7,188 nt of DNA from Candidatus Aminicenantota bacterium (GCA_020355945.1 CP070627.1:1518398-1525585), one strand, 5' to 3'; shown: positions 1 to 6,319, counted from the stretch's first letter. The notes: generated by a model from the letters alone, not told the origin. A program made the numbers and translations.

Positions 1-958
1 CCCGGGAAATGTAGAAGTCAGGCAGCCTGTCCCATGACCAGTAAGGAGTACTATTGATCAACGAGAGGCGGCGTCTCTTCCCCGGGATAATCGGTTCTTC
101 ATCGTTAATTCGTTTGTACTGCCGGGTTATGGCGATAATGCTGCGGCCTTTTGAAGAGCCTGTCACTTCCAGGACGGCGACGGCACCTTTTTCTTCGGCC
201 AGTTTCATTTTGGGTCTGGTATAACCTTGTGTGCGCATCTGACGAAGCGAAGGGTAATATTTTTCTTTTAATTTTCCTTTTTTAAAGGGGGAATCTTCTT
301 TATCCTCCTCGGGGAACCCGCTGAACATTAATACAATTTTTCCTTTAACATCGATGCCTTTATATTCGTCAAATTTTATACTTTTTTCCGAGACGCCAAA
401 CCCCACAAACACCACGGGTGCGGATATCTCTTCAAAGCTGCCAGGACGGCCGGTATCATTCATGTAATCCATATCGGGATAAAAGGTCCTGGTTTTGCTT
501 GATGACCCTTTCCGATGATGAAGGGTGATGGAACTTTCACTTTCCAGGATTTCCTTCATCATCATTTCCTGGAAGTAGGTTCTTTCTCTTTTCTTCTCTT
601 TATCCTGTTTTTTTTGAGTTTCATAAAAGCGTGGACGTTTCCGGGGTGGGAAATCTCCGGCGGGTTTGATTTCCCACATCCGAAACAGGGCAGCGGCGAA
701 TTCGGCAGCGATATCATACGTATTTGTACCGGTATCTCTCCCTTCCAGTAGGTCTGAGCTCAGAAATCGCAAGTAATTTTCCGCATCTCCTGCTGAAATA
801 GAATCAAATCCCCCTTGCATTTTCTCCGGGACAGGCTCTGCCTTTTCCAGGAAGTAGAGGTTTTTGGGCGGCGTTTCTTCTTTCTTATCTTCACCTGGTG
901 CCAGGGTAAAACCTATCGAAAGCCAAAAGATGGTAATTAAAATAAAAATTCTTTTCAT
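1..958 (-). CDS. Secreted M28-family aminopeptidase with PA-like domain, N-terminal part (C-terminus off left edge)
   Basis: The minus strand is open without a stop from the ATG at 958-956 to base 1 (319 codons read), so the gene continues past the left edge. Residues 1-20 form a signal peptide (MKRIFILITIFWLSIGFTLA). Residues 62-102 (YLRFLSSDLLEGRDTGTN, then DIAAEFAAALF and IKPAGD) match the N-terminal signature of M28 zinc aminopeptidases that carry a PA insert. Residues 182-213 (VVFVGFGV, KFDEYKGIDVKGKIVLM) are the usual entry into the PA domain, which runs on to the edge. The zinc ligands and catalytic residues of M28 lie in the missing part, so activity cannot be judged. Between PAGD (99-102) and TYFQ (127-130) sits an unusual Lys/Arg/Glu-rich stretch. 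Role by family: extracytoplasmic removal of N-terminal residues from peptides. Divergent from the gene at 1155. The family call is fairly secure; the exact substrate is unknown. Confidence 0.85.
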   Translation of the reverse strand, partial: MKRIFILITIFWLSIGFTLAPGEDKKEETPPKNLYFLEKAEPVPEKMQGGFDSISAGDAENYLRFLSSDLLEGRDTGTNTYDIAAEFAAALFRMWEIKPAGDFPPRKRPRFYETQKKQDKEKKRERTYFQEMMMKEILESESSITLHHRKGSSSKTRTFYPDMDYMNDTGRPGSFEEISAPVVFVGFGVSEKSIKFDEYKGIDVKGKIVLMFSGFPEEDKEDSPFKKGKLKEKYYPSLRQMRTQGYTRPKMKLAEEKGAVAVLEVTGSSKGRSIIAITRQYKRINDEEPIIPGKRRRLSLINSTPYWSWDRLPDFYISR

Positions 959-967
959 TTTTTTATT

Positions 968-973
968 CTCCTT
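968..973 (-). promoter_or_regulatory. Ribosome binding site of the M28 peptidase gene
   Basis: On the minus strand AAGGAG lies 9 nt before the ATG at 958. This near-perfect Shine-Dalgarno fixes the start, which also gives a clean signal peptide. Confidence 0.8.
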
Positions 974-1061
974 ATTATTAATGCCTTACTTTTACAAAAT
1001 TTTATGTCTGGCTGTTTAACATAAATACGGTTCATCGTACCATACCAGGAAAAAAAAATCA

Positions 1062-1089
1062 CCTTTTTCCGTTCATTTTGGTAAAAAGG
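1062..1089 (-). other. AT-rich hairpin followed by T9 in the M28 leader region (possible attenuator or antisense terminator)
   Basis: CCTTTTT (1062-1068) and AAAAAGG (1083-1089) form a perfect 7-bp inverted repeat with a 14-nt loop. On the minus strand the stem is followed by TGA and nine T (1058-1050), the layout of an intrinsic terminator, though the stem has only two GC pairs. It sits about 100 bp upstream of the M28 start, within the 196-bp divergent gap 959-1154. It could stop antisense transcription or attenuate a long leader. I see no convincing -35/-10 pair for either neighbour in this gap. Confidence 0.25.
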
Positions 1090-1154
1090 GGCAGAATGGG
1101 TTTTGTTATTGTTTTTATTGGAAAAATTGGTTATCATTTAAGATGAGACATCAA

Positions 1155-2144
1155 ATGAAAAAAATTGCCTTAATTTTTCTTTGTCTTATATGCTGCACGT
1201 TTCATCAATCCCCGCATTTGCAGGGCAAATCCTTCACCGGGAATGGAAATAACCTGGAATACAGGTTTGATTATACCTTTCAAGGTGAAGCCACGGGCGT
1301 GCTTCTCTTCTTTTTTCGCTACCGGTTCTTTTTTTATGCCAGGGCTTCCGCTCTTCTCACTGCAAAAAAAATCGACGAAAAAACGCTGCAGTTCAATTAC
1401 ATTGACATTGATAAAACCGGTTACCTCTTTCGTACCTGGGGGTTTAGCGGGAAAACCCTGATTACAGGTGCAGCCGATTATGATTTAAAAAAAACCCGGC
1501 AAATACTGGATAAAGATTTTTTTATTTTTAAAGAGAAAGCACCGCGATATTACCGGTTTATTAAGCGGAGGAAAGTTTTTCCTTTTAAAATTCTTACCCG
1601 GGGAAAAAATGTGCTGACCTTTAAAAGAGAAATCAATGGAATTCATAGGGATTGTTCCCTGGATATGCAGTTGCAAAACATTAAATATGAAAGAAAATAT
1701 GCTTTTTATTTTAAGATTTACCAGATGCTGGGGGAAATGTTGAAAATATATAACCACTCCTTCTTTCCTGGCAATTGTGAGAAGATTTCCGAACTTGAAC
1801 CTGGCATGGAGTGGCGCAGTTCGGTACTGGATCTTAGTGAAAATATCAATCGTATTGGTGCGCGAGCCACTGACATCATTGAAAAATATGTTACATTCAG
1901 GCAAAGGAGTCCTTTCAGATTGGCATACCGTGTGGTATCCGGGACACCCGGGATGCTAACCATCTACGGAGAAGCAGTACCGCAAGTCAAAATATGGGAC
2001 GGGTTTAGAATTGTGAGGGTAACTCGCACCATCCAAATCCGATTGCCAGATGGTGTTGTCCTGGAAGACAAATTTTACGTAGAGATCAGCAAAAGAAAGG
2101 GAAAAGGTGGGTTTGCCCAATGTGCTCTTACTTTGATTCAATAA
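1155..2144 (+). CDS. Exported protein of unknown function
   Basis: Family not recognised. The protein is 329 aa from the ATG at 1155. A start four codons earlier (1143) is possible, but 1155 gives a classical signal peptide (MKKIALIFLCLICC, then a polar stretch), and the purine-rich AAGATGAG lies just upstream of it, whereas 1143 has no ribosome binding site. LICC resembles a lipobox, but Cys at the -1 position is atypical, so lipoprotein status is doubtful. After the signal the protein is rich in alternating aromatic/basic strands (for example FFFRYRFFFYAR, residues about 53-64), contains YDLKKTRQILDKD, and ends in a run that looks beta-stranded (IRLPDGVVLEDKFYVEIS). The overall style recalls periplasmic beta-rich DUF3108-like proteins, but I cannot match motifs. 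It is divergent from the M28 gene and convergent with the C45 gene (15 bp gap), so it is probably monocistronic. Confidence 0.8.
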   Translation: MKKIALIFLCLICCTFHQSPHLQGKSFTGNGNNLEYRFDYTFQGEATGVLLFFFRYRFFFYARASALLTAKKIDEKTLQFNYIDIDKTGYLFRTWGFSGKTLITGAADYDLKKTRQILDKDFFIFKEKAPRYYRFIKRRKVFPFKILTRGKNVLTFKREINGIHRDCSLDMQLQNIKYERKYAFYFKIYQMLGEMLKIYNHSFFPGNCEKISELEPGMEWRSSVLDLSENINRIGARATDIIEKYVTFRQRSPFRLAYRVVSGTPGMLTIYGEAVPQVKIWDGFRIVRVTRTIQIRLPDGVVLEDKFYVEISKRKGKGGFAQCALTLIQ

Positions 2145-2159
2145 TTTAGCCACTTATTG

Positions 2160-3785
2160 CTAATTTTGCATTTTGTATTGTAAATAGGCGCCCTGGTCGT
2201 CGGAGACGTTGAATTGATATTCATCCCAGGCGCCTTGCCAATCAGATGGATTCCCCAGGGTCCAGGTGACAATTGTATCCTTACCATACAGCACCGCAAT
2301 TTTCGCATCGCACGTTCCCCCTTGCATAGATATCCATCCCAGCGTACAAGGCCCTATAGTTCCGTAAATACGACAATAACCTTCTTCATCTTCTGCTGCC
2401 TCTATCTTATCGCCGGTATCCTTATCATAGGCATAAACTCCTGACATGATTTGCTGGGCCCGATACCTATCAATGCGTCCATAATTGTGTTTCATGTCCC
2501 ACATCAGTGTCCAGAATCGCAGGCCACTCTCATCCAGGCCGAGTATTTCTCCTGTGGAGGGGTTATAGTGATATCCATCACTGAAAATGGTCATTGGCAC
2601 ATCTGTGAGGTTATTATGTTCATCATAGCTAAAATCACATATAAAGTGGTTTGTTGCCACGATGTAGTATGAATCGCACCACTCAGGCCCGGTGAAAGGC
2701 AGTACATCACCGGCATACCTGACTGCATATCGATTGGCTGTGGTTTCTACTACTGCCAGTATATCTTCATCGGCAACAAGAAAAATCCAGCCGCCACCGC
2801 GAAGTAATGAATCTCTACCGGTTTTCTTACGGTATTTCGGTGTTCCTTTGGTCAACATGTCGATGGCCTCTTTGGCAGAATTGGCATGTATACCCACATA
2901 GAGGAAGAGATGAAACCATGGTACACCAAAGCCCTCCGCACAGTAAGACTCACCATTGTAATCCAAAGACCATGGATTGGTAGCCCCGCCATAGAGCAAG
3001 GAGATAGACACTCCCTTATGATTCACCACTTGATTTGCTGCGACTTGTGGGCTGTTGGTCAGCACCCAACAGGTGTTGCCCTGGAAAGGTTTTAAAATAT
3101 AAACTTGCTCATAGGTTCGGGGGTCAAAATCCGAATGGCGATTGTGAGCTGATATAACTTCGCCTTGCATGGTGGCTTTCCCACGAGCGGCAAAGGCACT
3201 GCACCCGGCAAGGCACAATTTTTCCGGGGCCGTAACAGAACCGCCAAAAGTGCTGGACCCATCCGGGAAATTCCTGGGATGCTGCATTGTCCATTCATCC
3301 CAGAGATTGACTGCTAATACGCGCTGATAGTTGGTCCCATAAAGGGGGTGATTGGGATCGGCATATAGTGATGCATTCAGCCAGGGAGACGCTCCGTCAC
3401 TAATACCTCTCATAAAGTCAACCAGGCCCGGGTCAAGGGCCTTAATTTGATCTTCATAAAGCTCAAAAGCTTTTAGAGTTTCGATTTTTCCCCATAATTC
3501 ACATTCGGCTTTCCACCAAATATCAGATACATACCTGGTGGACTCTCCGGCTCTTTCACCAAACTGTTTACCCATTTGATACCAATCACCATTCAGCGTA
3601 CCAATAAAGTTGGCTTTATCAGGAAATGGCGGATTACCTTTAGCATGTTCATACCTATATGCTTCAATATTTCTCCCGCCCGGGAAATATTCACCGACGC
3701 CCGGGGAGGGGGGTTGAAGGGCAATGACAACCGCGGCAATGGCCATGACAAAGCCTACTACAATAGCCGGGATTCTTTTTTTCAT
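2160..3785 (-). CDS. Secreted C45-type Ntn-hydrolase (acyl-CoA:6-APA acyltransferase-like / choloylglycine-hydrolase-like fold)
   Basis: The protein is 541 aa. Residues 1-24 are a signal peptide (MKKRIPAIVVGFVMAIAAVVIA), so it acts outside the cytoplasm. AGCSAFAARGKAT followed by GEVISAHNRHSDFDP (residues 193-222) is the hallmark of C45 Ntn-hydrolases. Self-cleavage before Cys195 would expose it as N-terminal nucleophile and give a beta chain of about 347 residues. The upstream GDWYQMGKQFGERAG (66-80) matches the family's 'G..y.mG..yG' region, and YIVATNHF (374-381) its conserved TNHF segment. Members hydrolyse or transfer amide-linked acyl groups; the substrate here is unknown. At 541 aa it is longer than the fungal enzyme, as expected for the large secreted bacterial or phospholipase-B-like branch. 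AGGA lies 7 nt before the ATG. It is monocistronic, with its own strong promoter and a convergent neighbour downstream. A C69-type dipeptidase was considered but fits less well. Confidence 0.75.
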   Translation of the reverse strand: MKKRIPAIVVGFVMAIAAVVIALQPPSPGVGEYFPGGRNIEAYRYEHAKGNPPFPDKANFIGTLNGDWYQMGKQFGERAGESTRYVSDIWWKAECELWGKIETLKAFELYEDQIKALDPGLVDFMRGISDGASPWLNASLYADPNHPLYGTNYQRVLAVNLWDEWTMQHPRNFPDGSSTFGGSVTAPEKLCLAGCSAFAARGKATMQGEVISAHNRHSDFDPRTYEQVYILKPFQGNTCWVLTNSPQVAANQVVNHKGVSISLLYGGATNPWSLDYNGESYCAEGFGVPWFHLFLYVGIHANSAKEAIDMLTKGTPKYRKKTGRDSLLRGGGWIFLVADEDILAVVETTANRYAVRYAGDVLPFTGPEWCDSYYIVATNHFICDFSYDEHNNLTDVPMTIFSDGYHYNPSTGEILGLDESGLRFWTLMWDMKHNYGRIDRYRAQQIMSGVYAYDKDTGDKIEAAEDEEGYCRIYGTIGPCTLGWISMQGGTCDAKIAVLYGKDTIVTWTLGNPSDWQGAWDEYQFNVSDDQGAYLQYKMQN

Positions 3786-3852
3786 CTTTTCTTCCTCTCT
3801 TTCAAAAATTTTTGGAAAAATACTGAGAAGAAATTCCTTTTAACCATAATGT

Positions 3853-3881
3853 ATATTAATAAAAATACCGGAGTATGTCAA
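3853..3881 (-). promoter_or_regulatory. Sigma70-type promoter of the C45 hydrolase gene
   Basis: On the minus strand a perfect TTGACA (-35, 3881-3876) and TAATAT (-10, 3858-3853) are separated by exactly 17 nt. Transcription should begin near 3846, giving a leader of about 60 nt. This is the closest match to consensus in the window. Confidence 0.7.
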
Positions 3882-3917
3882 TAGATCAAGATGGTCTACA
3901 GCAATTCTGATTTTAGC

Positions 3918-3944
3918 CACGAAGTTACACGAAGCATCACGAAG
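3918..3944 (+). repeat. Three-copy CACGAAG array with 10-bp period
   Basis: CACGAAG occurs at 3918, 3928 and 3938, exactly 10 bp apart, with variable 3-nt spacers (TTA, CAT). It is preceded by TTTTAGC. The unit is related to the CACGAATTA units of the hairpin about 80 bp downstream. It is non-coding and far too short for CRISPR. Confidence 0.75.
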
Positions 3945-3946
3945 GT

Positions 3947-3974
3947 GGGAAGATGGGAAGATAGGAAGATAGGA
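3947..3974 (+). repeat. 8-bp tandem repeat (GGGAAGAT)
   Basis: GGGAAGAT at 3947 and 3955, AGGAAGAT at 3963, then a partial AGGA copy. It directly follows the CACGAAG array. A purine-rich simple repeat like this is prone to copy-number change by slippage. Confidence 0.75.
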
Positions 3975-3977
3975 GTT

Positions 3978-3995
3978 CCTCATGAGGCCGCGGCC
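3978..3995. repeat. Two overlapping 10-bp palindromes
   Basis: CCTCATGAGG (3978-3987) and GGCCGCGGCC (3986-3995) are each perfect palindromes sharing two bases. They form a small GC-rich island in otherwise AT-rich non-coding DNA. The function is unknown. Confidence 0.6.
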
Positions 3996-4008
3996 ACGCC
4001 CGGAGACG

Positions 4009-4103
4009 TATGAAAAAAAAGAGGCCCACGAATTACTCGAATTAACACGAATTATTTTAATTTTTTTTCGCGTAATTCGTGTAATTCGTGGGCTATTTTC
4101 ATA
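4009..4103. repeat. Long imperfect inverted repeat (hairpin element) built from CACGAATTA units
   Basis: 4024-4044 pairs with 4073-4093 at 20 of 21 positions (one T/A mismatch; GCCCACGAATTAC is perfect), around a 28-nt AT-rich loop with eight T in a row. An outer 8-bp pair TATGAAAA (4009-4016) / TTTTCATA (4096-4103) extends it, separated by an uneven internal loop. The left arm contains three CACGAATTA-like units (4027, 4036, 4046) and the right arm two in reverse (4073, 4082), spaced 9-10 bp. No T-run follows the stem, so it is not a standard terminator, and no obvious target-site duplication flanks it. It resembles dispersed REP/palindromic intergenic elements seen in many environmental genomes. 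It lies between the divergent promoters at 3853-3881 and 4130-4158. Confidence 0.8.
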
Positions 4104-4129
4104 GCAGGAAAAAAAAATGTGTGATTCTA

Positions 4130-4158
4130 TTGAAATTTCAAATTATTTTCTATAAAAT
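4130..4158 (+). promoter_or_regulatory. Sigma70-type promoter of the methyltransferase-rdhA-like unit, with an overlapping palindrome
   Basis: TTGAAA (4130-4135) and TAAAAT (4153-4158) are 17 nt apart, each one mismatch from consensus. Transcription would start near 4165, about 70 nt before the ATG. The -35 box is half of a perfect 12-bp palindrome TTGAAATTTCAA (4130-4141), a plausible operator. Confidence 0.5.
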
Positions 4159-4218
4159 AGAGGCATGTTATTTTTAAAAGACCTGAAATTACCTATAAGT
4201 CGTCAGAGAAATAAAATC

Positions 4219-4224
4219 GGAGGA
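4219..4224 (+). promoter_or_regulatory. Ribosome binding site choosing the methyltransferase start
   Basis: GGAGGA lies 9 nt before the ATG at 4234. The in-frame ATG at 4165 has no such site and coincides with the predicted transcription start, so 4234 is preferred. Confidence 0.8.
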
Positions 4225-4233
4225 AGAATCACA

Positions 4234-5013
4234 ATGGAACCGCCTAAAACAATTGTAGACCAATTCATGAAAATCTGGTATTGGTACATTACCCGCCTGG
4301 ATAAAAATGGAGAGCTTACATTTATGAATTACGGCCTTTCAAACCATGATGAATTGAATTTAGAGGGGAGAGACGAATTTAACCGTTATCCTATTCAACT
4401 GTATAACTATATTGCCTGTCACCTGGATATCCAGGGCCTTGATGTACTGGAAGTAGGTTCGGGAAGAGGAGGAGGGGCGGAATATATTACCCGCACCTTC
4501 AAGCCGAAGTCATATAAAGGCGTTGACTTAAATAAAAGTGCTATAAAATTTTGCAATAAATTTTACTCCCGAAAAGGATTGTCATTCATGCATGGCAATG
4601 CGATTAATCTACCGTTTGAAAACAACAGCTTTGATGTGGTAATTAATGTTGAATCATCCCACAGGTACTCGAATGTGAATAAGTTTTTTAGTGAAGTACA
4701 CAGGGTACTGAAGCCATGGGGACATTTCCTGTTTACCGATTTCAGGGATGATTATTTGGTGGACCGATTGCACCATCAATTATGCAACTCAAAAATGGAA
4801 ATTAAAAAAAAGGAATTTATTACCCCCTACATTGTGAAAGCACTTGAACTTGACCATGACCGCAGGCTGATGTTAATAAAACGCCTTTCTCCTCCTGTTT
4901 TTCGTCCTATTGCCCGGGATTTCTCAGCAACAAAAGGAACCCGGATGTACAGATGGTTTAAAACCGGGAGGGTGGAATACCTGTATTATGTAATGCAAAA
5001 GCAGTATGAGTAG
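4234..5013 (+). CDS. Class I SAM-dependent methyltransferase
   Basis: The protein is 259 aa, soluble, with no signal. VLEVGSGRGGGAEYI (residues 71-85) is motif I of the Rossmann methyltransferase fold (SAM glycine loop). GVDLN (96-100) supplies the acidic residue for the ribose. LPFENNSFDVVINVESSHRY (126-145) is motif II/post-II, and VLKPWGHFLFTDFR (158-171) the following strand. The N-terminal FMNYGL (30-35) recalls the 'MNYG' signature of methyltransferases acting on lipid or polyketide-type acceptors, such as the mycobacterial phthiotriol methyltransferase family. That is a resemblance only, and the acceptor is unknown. The gene is followed after 70 bp by the RdhA-like gene on the same strand with no terminator visible between, so co-transcription is likely. 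A longer start at 4165 would add 23 residues of unlikely sequence. Confidence 0.85.
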   Translation: MEPPKTIVDQFMKIWYWYITRLDKNGELTFMNYGLSNHDELNLEGRDEFNRYPIQLYNYIACHLDIQGLDVLEVGSGRGGGAEYITRTFKPKSYKGVDLNKSAIKFCNKFYSRKGLSFMHGNAINLPFENNSFDVVINVESSHRYSNVNKFFSEVHRVLKPWGHFLFTDFRDDYLVDRLHHQLCNSKMEIKKKEFITPYIVKALELDHDRRLMLIKRLSPPVFRPIARDFSATKGTRMYRWFKTGRVEYLYYVMQKQYE

Positions 5014-5083
5014 AGAGTAGAGTAAAAGTGGTGGGTTCATACGCCGAGCGACTTTTGTTAGGAACTTCACCAGGGCGGTTTCC

Positions 5084-6262
5084 ATGACACGAGTATTTAC
5101 ATCCGGTTATCGAAATAGTCATAGAAAGTACCCGGACCCATTTCCTGTTGAAGCTCTTAAAAGGGTAAACAGGCCTACCACTCTAATCCAGGATGATAAG
5201 GTTTCCCGTGTAGATGAGCGTGAAGGTGGTTTTCACCGCTCAGGTCGGGGAGATTTTGGTCCCTATCTGCAAAAGGAATACCGCCGTTTTGTAAAAAAGC
5301 ATCCACTTTCCGGGGCTTTATTGAACATGTCAAAGACCCTGGCTGCTAAAGAGGTCGTTGATGGTCTTCCAGGCTTGAAACAAGCTCCGTTTACTGGTGA
5401 TGCGCAGGTAATGTCGCGGCACATCAAAGAAACAGCTTATTTTCTCAGGGCTGATATGGTAGGTATCTGCAAACTGCCGCCATACGCAGTCTTTACCCAC
5501 AGCAGGTGGAACGGCGAACCCATTAAATTTAACCACAAATACGCCATTGCTATCCTGGTTGATCAGGACTGGTTGACCAGTTCGGCTTTCAATGGAAATG
5601 ATTGGATAAGCAATTCTATGAGTTTTATGTCTTACTCTACCTCAGCCTTTATAGCCTGCAACCTGGCTGAGTATATTCGACGGTTGGGTTACCCGGCCCG
5701 GGCCCACCATGCGATGAATTACCAGGTAGTAGTTCCCCCTATCCTGTTATGGGCAGGATTAGGTGAGATGTGCCGTATTGGTGACATCGTACTCAATCCC
5801 TTCCTGGGACCACGTTTTAAGGCCGCTGTAGTAACCACTGATCTTCCTTTAGCTGTGGATAGTCCAATCGACTTTGGCCTCCGGGATTTTTGTAATAAGT
5901 GCGGCAAATGCGCACGTGAATGCCCTTCCCAGGCAATAAGTAAAGGAGAGACCGTAATGCATAACGGCTATGAAAAATGGCCCCTTGATGTAGAGAAATG
6001 TACCGGTATGAGGGTGGGTAACCAGCATGGTTCCGGCTGCGGCACTTGCATAAAGGTCTGCCCCTGGAACAAACCCAATACTCCTTTTCACAAAATGGTC
6101 AATTGGACGATAAGACATTTCCCCTTCACACGAAGACTGGCCATCCGGGCAGACGATTTAATGGGTTATGGAAAACCAAGAGCAAAGTGGAAATGGTGGC
6201 TCGACCTGGAGCAAGTGAACGGAGAGCTCAAAGTACCGGACAACAAAAATAGACAATCCTGA
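5084..6262 (+). CDS. Reductive-dehalogenase-like corrinoid/iron-sulfur protein (RdhA family), cytoplasmic
   Basis: The protein is 392 aa. KRVNRPTTLI followed by VSRVDEREGGFHRSGRGDFG (26-59) matches the N-terminal core of RdhA proteins. YIRRLGYPARAHHAMNY (197-213), WAGLGEMCRIGDIVLNPFLGPR (223-244) and TTDLPLAVDSPIDFG (251-265) follow the corrinoid-pocket region closely. Two 4Fe-4S motifs follow: C270-x2-C273-x2-C276-x3-C280-P and C306-x12-C319-x2-C322-x3-C326-P. Tyr184, Asn212 and Arg244 are candidate equivalents of the catalytic Tyr/Asn/Arg of PceA, by spacing only. Characterised members remove halogen from organohalides using cobamide. Unlike respiratory RdhA it has no twin-arginine signal, and no RdhB-type membrane anchor is nearby, so it should be cytoplasmic. 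QueG (epoxyqueuosine reductase) is related, but its HEAT-repeat tail and signatures are absent. The ribosome binding site is weak (AGGGCGG); an in-frame stop at 5018 rules out much extension. Confidence 0.82.
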   Translation: MTRVFTSGYRNSHRKYPDPFPVEALKRVNRPTTLIQDDKVSRVDEREGGFHRSGRGDFGPYLQKEYRRFVKKHPLSGALLNMSKTLAAKEVVDGLPGLKQAPFTGDAQVMSRHIKETAYFLRADMVGICKLPPYAVFTHSRWNGEPIKFNHKYAIAILVDQDWLTSSAFNGNDWISNSMSFMSYSTSAFIACNLAEYIRRLGYPARAHHAMNYQVVVPPILLWAGLGEMCRIGDIVLNPFLGPRFKAAVVTTDLPLAVDSPIDFGLRDFCNKCGKCARECPSQAISKGETVMHNGYEKWPLDVEKCTGMRVGNQHGSGCGTCIKVCPWNKPNTPFHKMVNWTIRHFPFTRRLAIRADDLMGYGKPRAKWKWWLDLEQVNGELKVPDNKNRQS

Positions 6263-6283
6263 ATACTTTTGAGATAGTCTGCA

Positions 6284-6319
6284 GGACCTTTTTAGGGTCC
6301 CCGCGCCGCGGGGTTTCCC
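6284..6319 (+). terminator. Probable terminator hairpin between convergent genes
   Basis: CCCCGC (6299-6304) and GCGGGG (6308-6313) form a strong 6-bp GC stem with loop GCC, followed by only TTT. GGG (6295-6297) and CCC (6317-6319) can extend it across a small internal loop. An alternative hairpin GGACC (6284-6288) / GGTCC (6296-6300) overlaps the same bases, so the two folds compete. It lies 21 nt after the RdhA-like stop. The short T-run makes the call moderate; read on the minus strand there is no T-run. Confidence 0.45.

Noticed and set aside
515..751. 78-codon plus-strand reading frame
   Set aside because: Antisense to the M28 peptidase, whose protein matches a known family.
955..1137. 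60-codon minus-strand reading frame upstream of the M28 gene, overlapping its start by ATGA
   Set aside because: Basic, low-complexity Asn/Lys-rich sequence from AT-rich intergenic DNA, no ribosome binding site, no recognisable fold. The overlap is most likely chance.
1103..1137. Promoter TTGTTT-17-TATCAT before the unknown exported gene
   Set aside because: Poor -35 and a transcription start that would fall almost on the start codon; not convincing.
2138..2160. Terminator between the convergent genes ending at 2144 and 2160
   Set aside because: Only a weak AATAA/TTATT pairing with no GC core or T-run.
3576..3884. 102-codon plus-strand reading frame across the start of the C45 gene
   Set aside because: Mostly antisense to the signal-peptide end of a well-supported gene and its promoter; composition is not protein-like.
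3918..4054. CRISPR array
   Set aside because: Repeat units are 7-9 bp with 1-3 bp between them; no spacer-sized intervals and no cas genes.
4009..4103. Intrinsic terminator or transposon-derived MITE
   Set aside because: The T-run is in the loop, not after the stem; no target-site duplication or transposase-type ends could be seen. Kept as a palindromic repeat only.
4165..4233. Longer methyltransferase start at 4165
   Set aside because: No ribosome binding site there, predicted transcription start falls at the same place, and GGAGGA sits ideally before 4234.
5084..6262. Epoxyqueuosine reductase (QueG) as the identity of the RdhA-like gene
   Set aside because: No HEAT-repeat C-terminus. The N-terminal RPT..I / DERE..F.R..GD segment and the WAGLGE...GPR and TTDLPL segments are RdhA-type.
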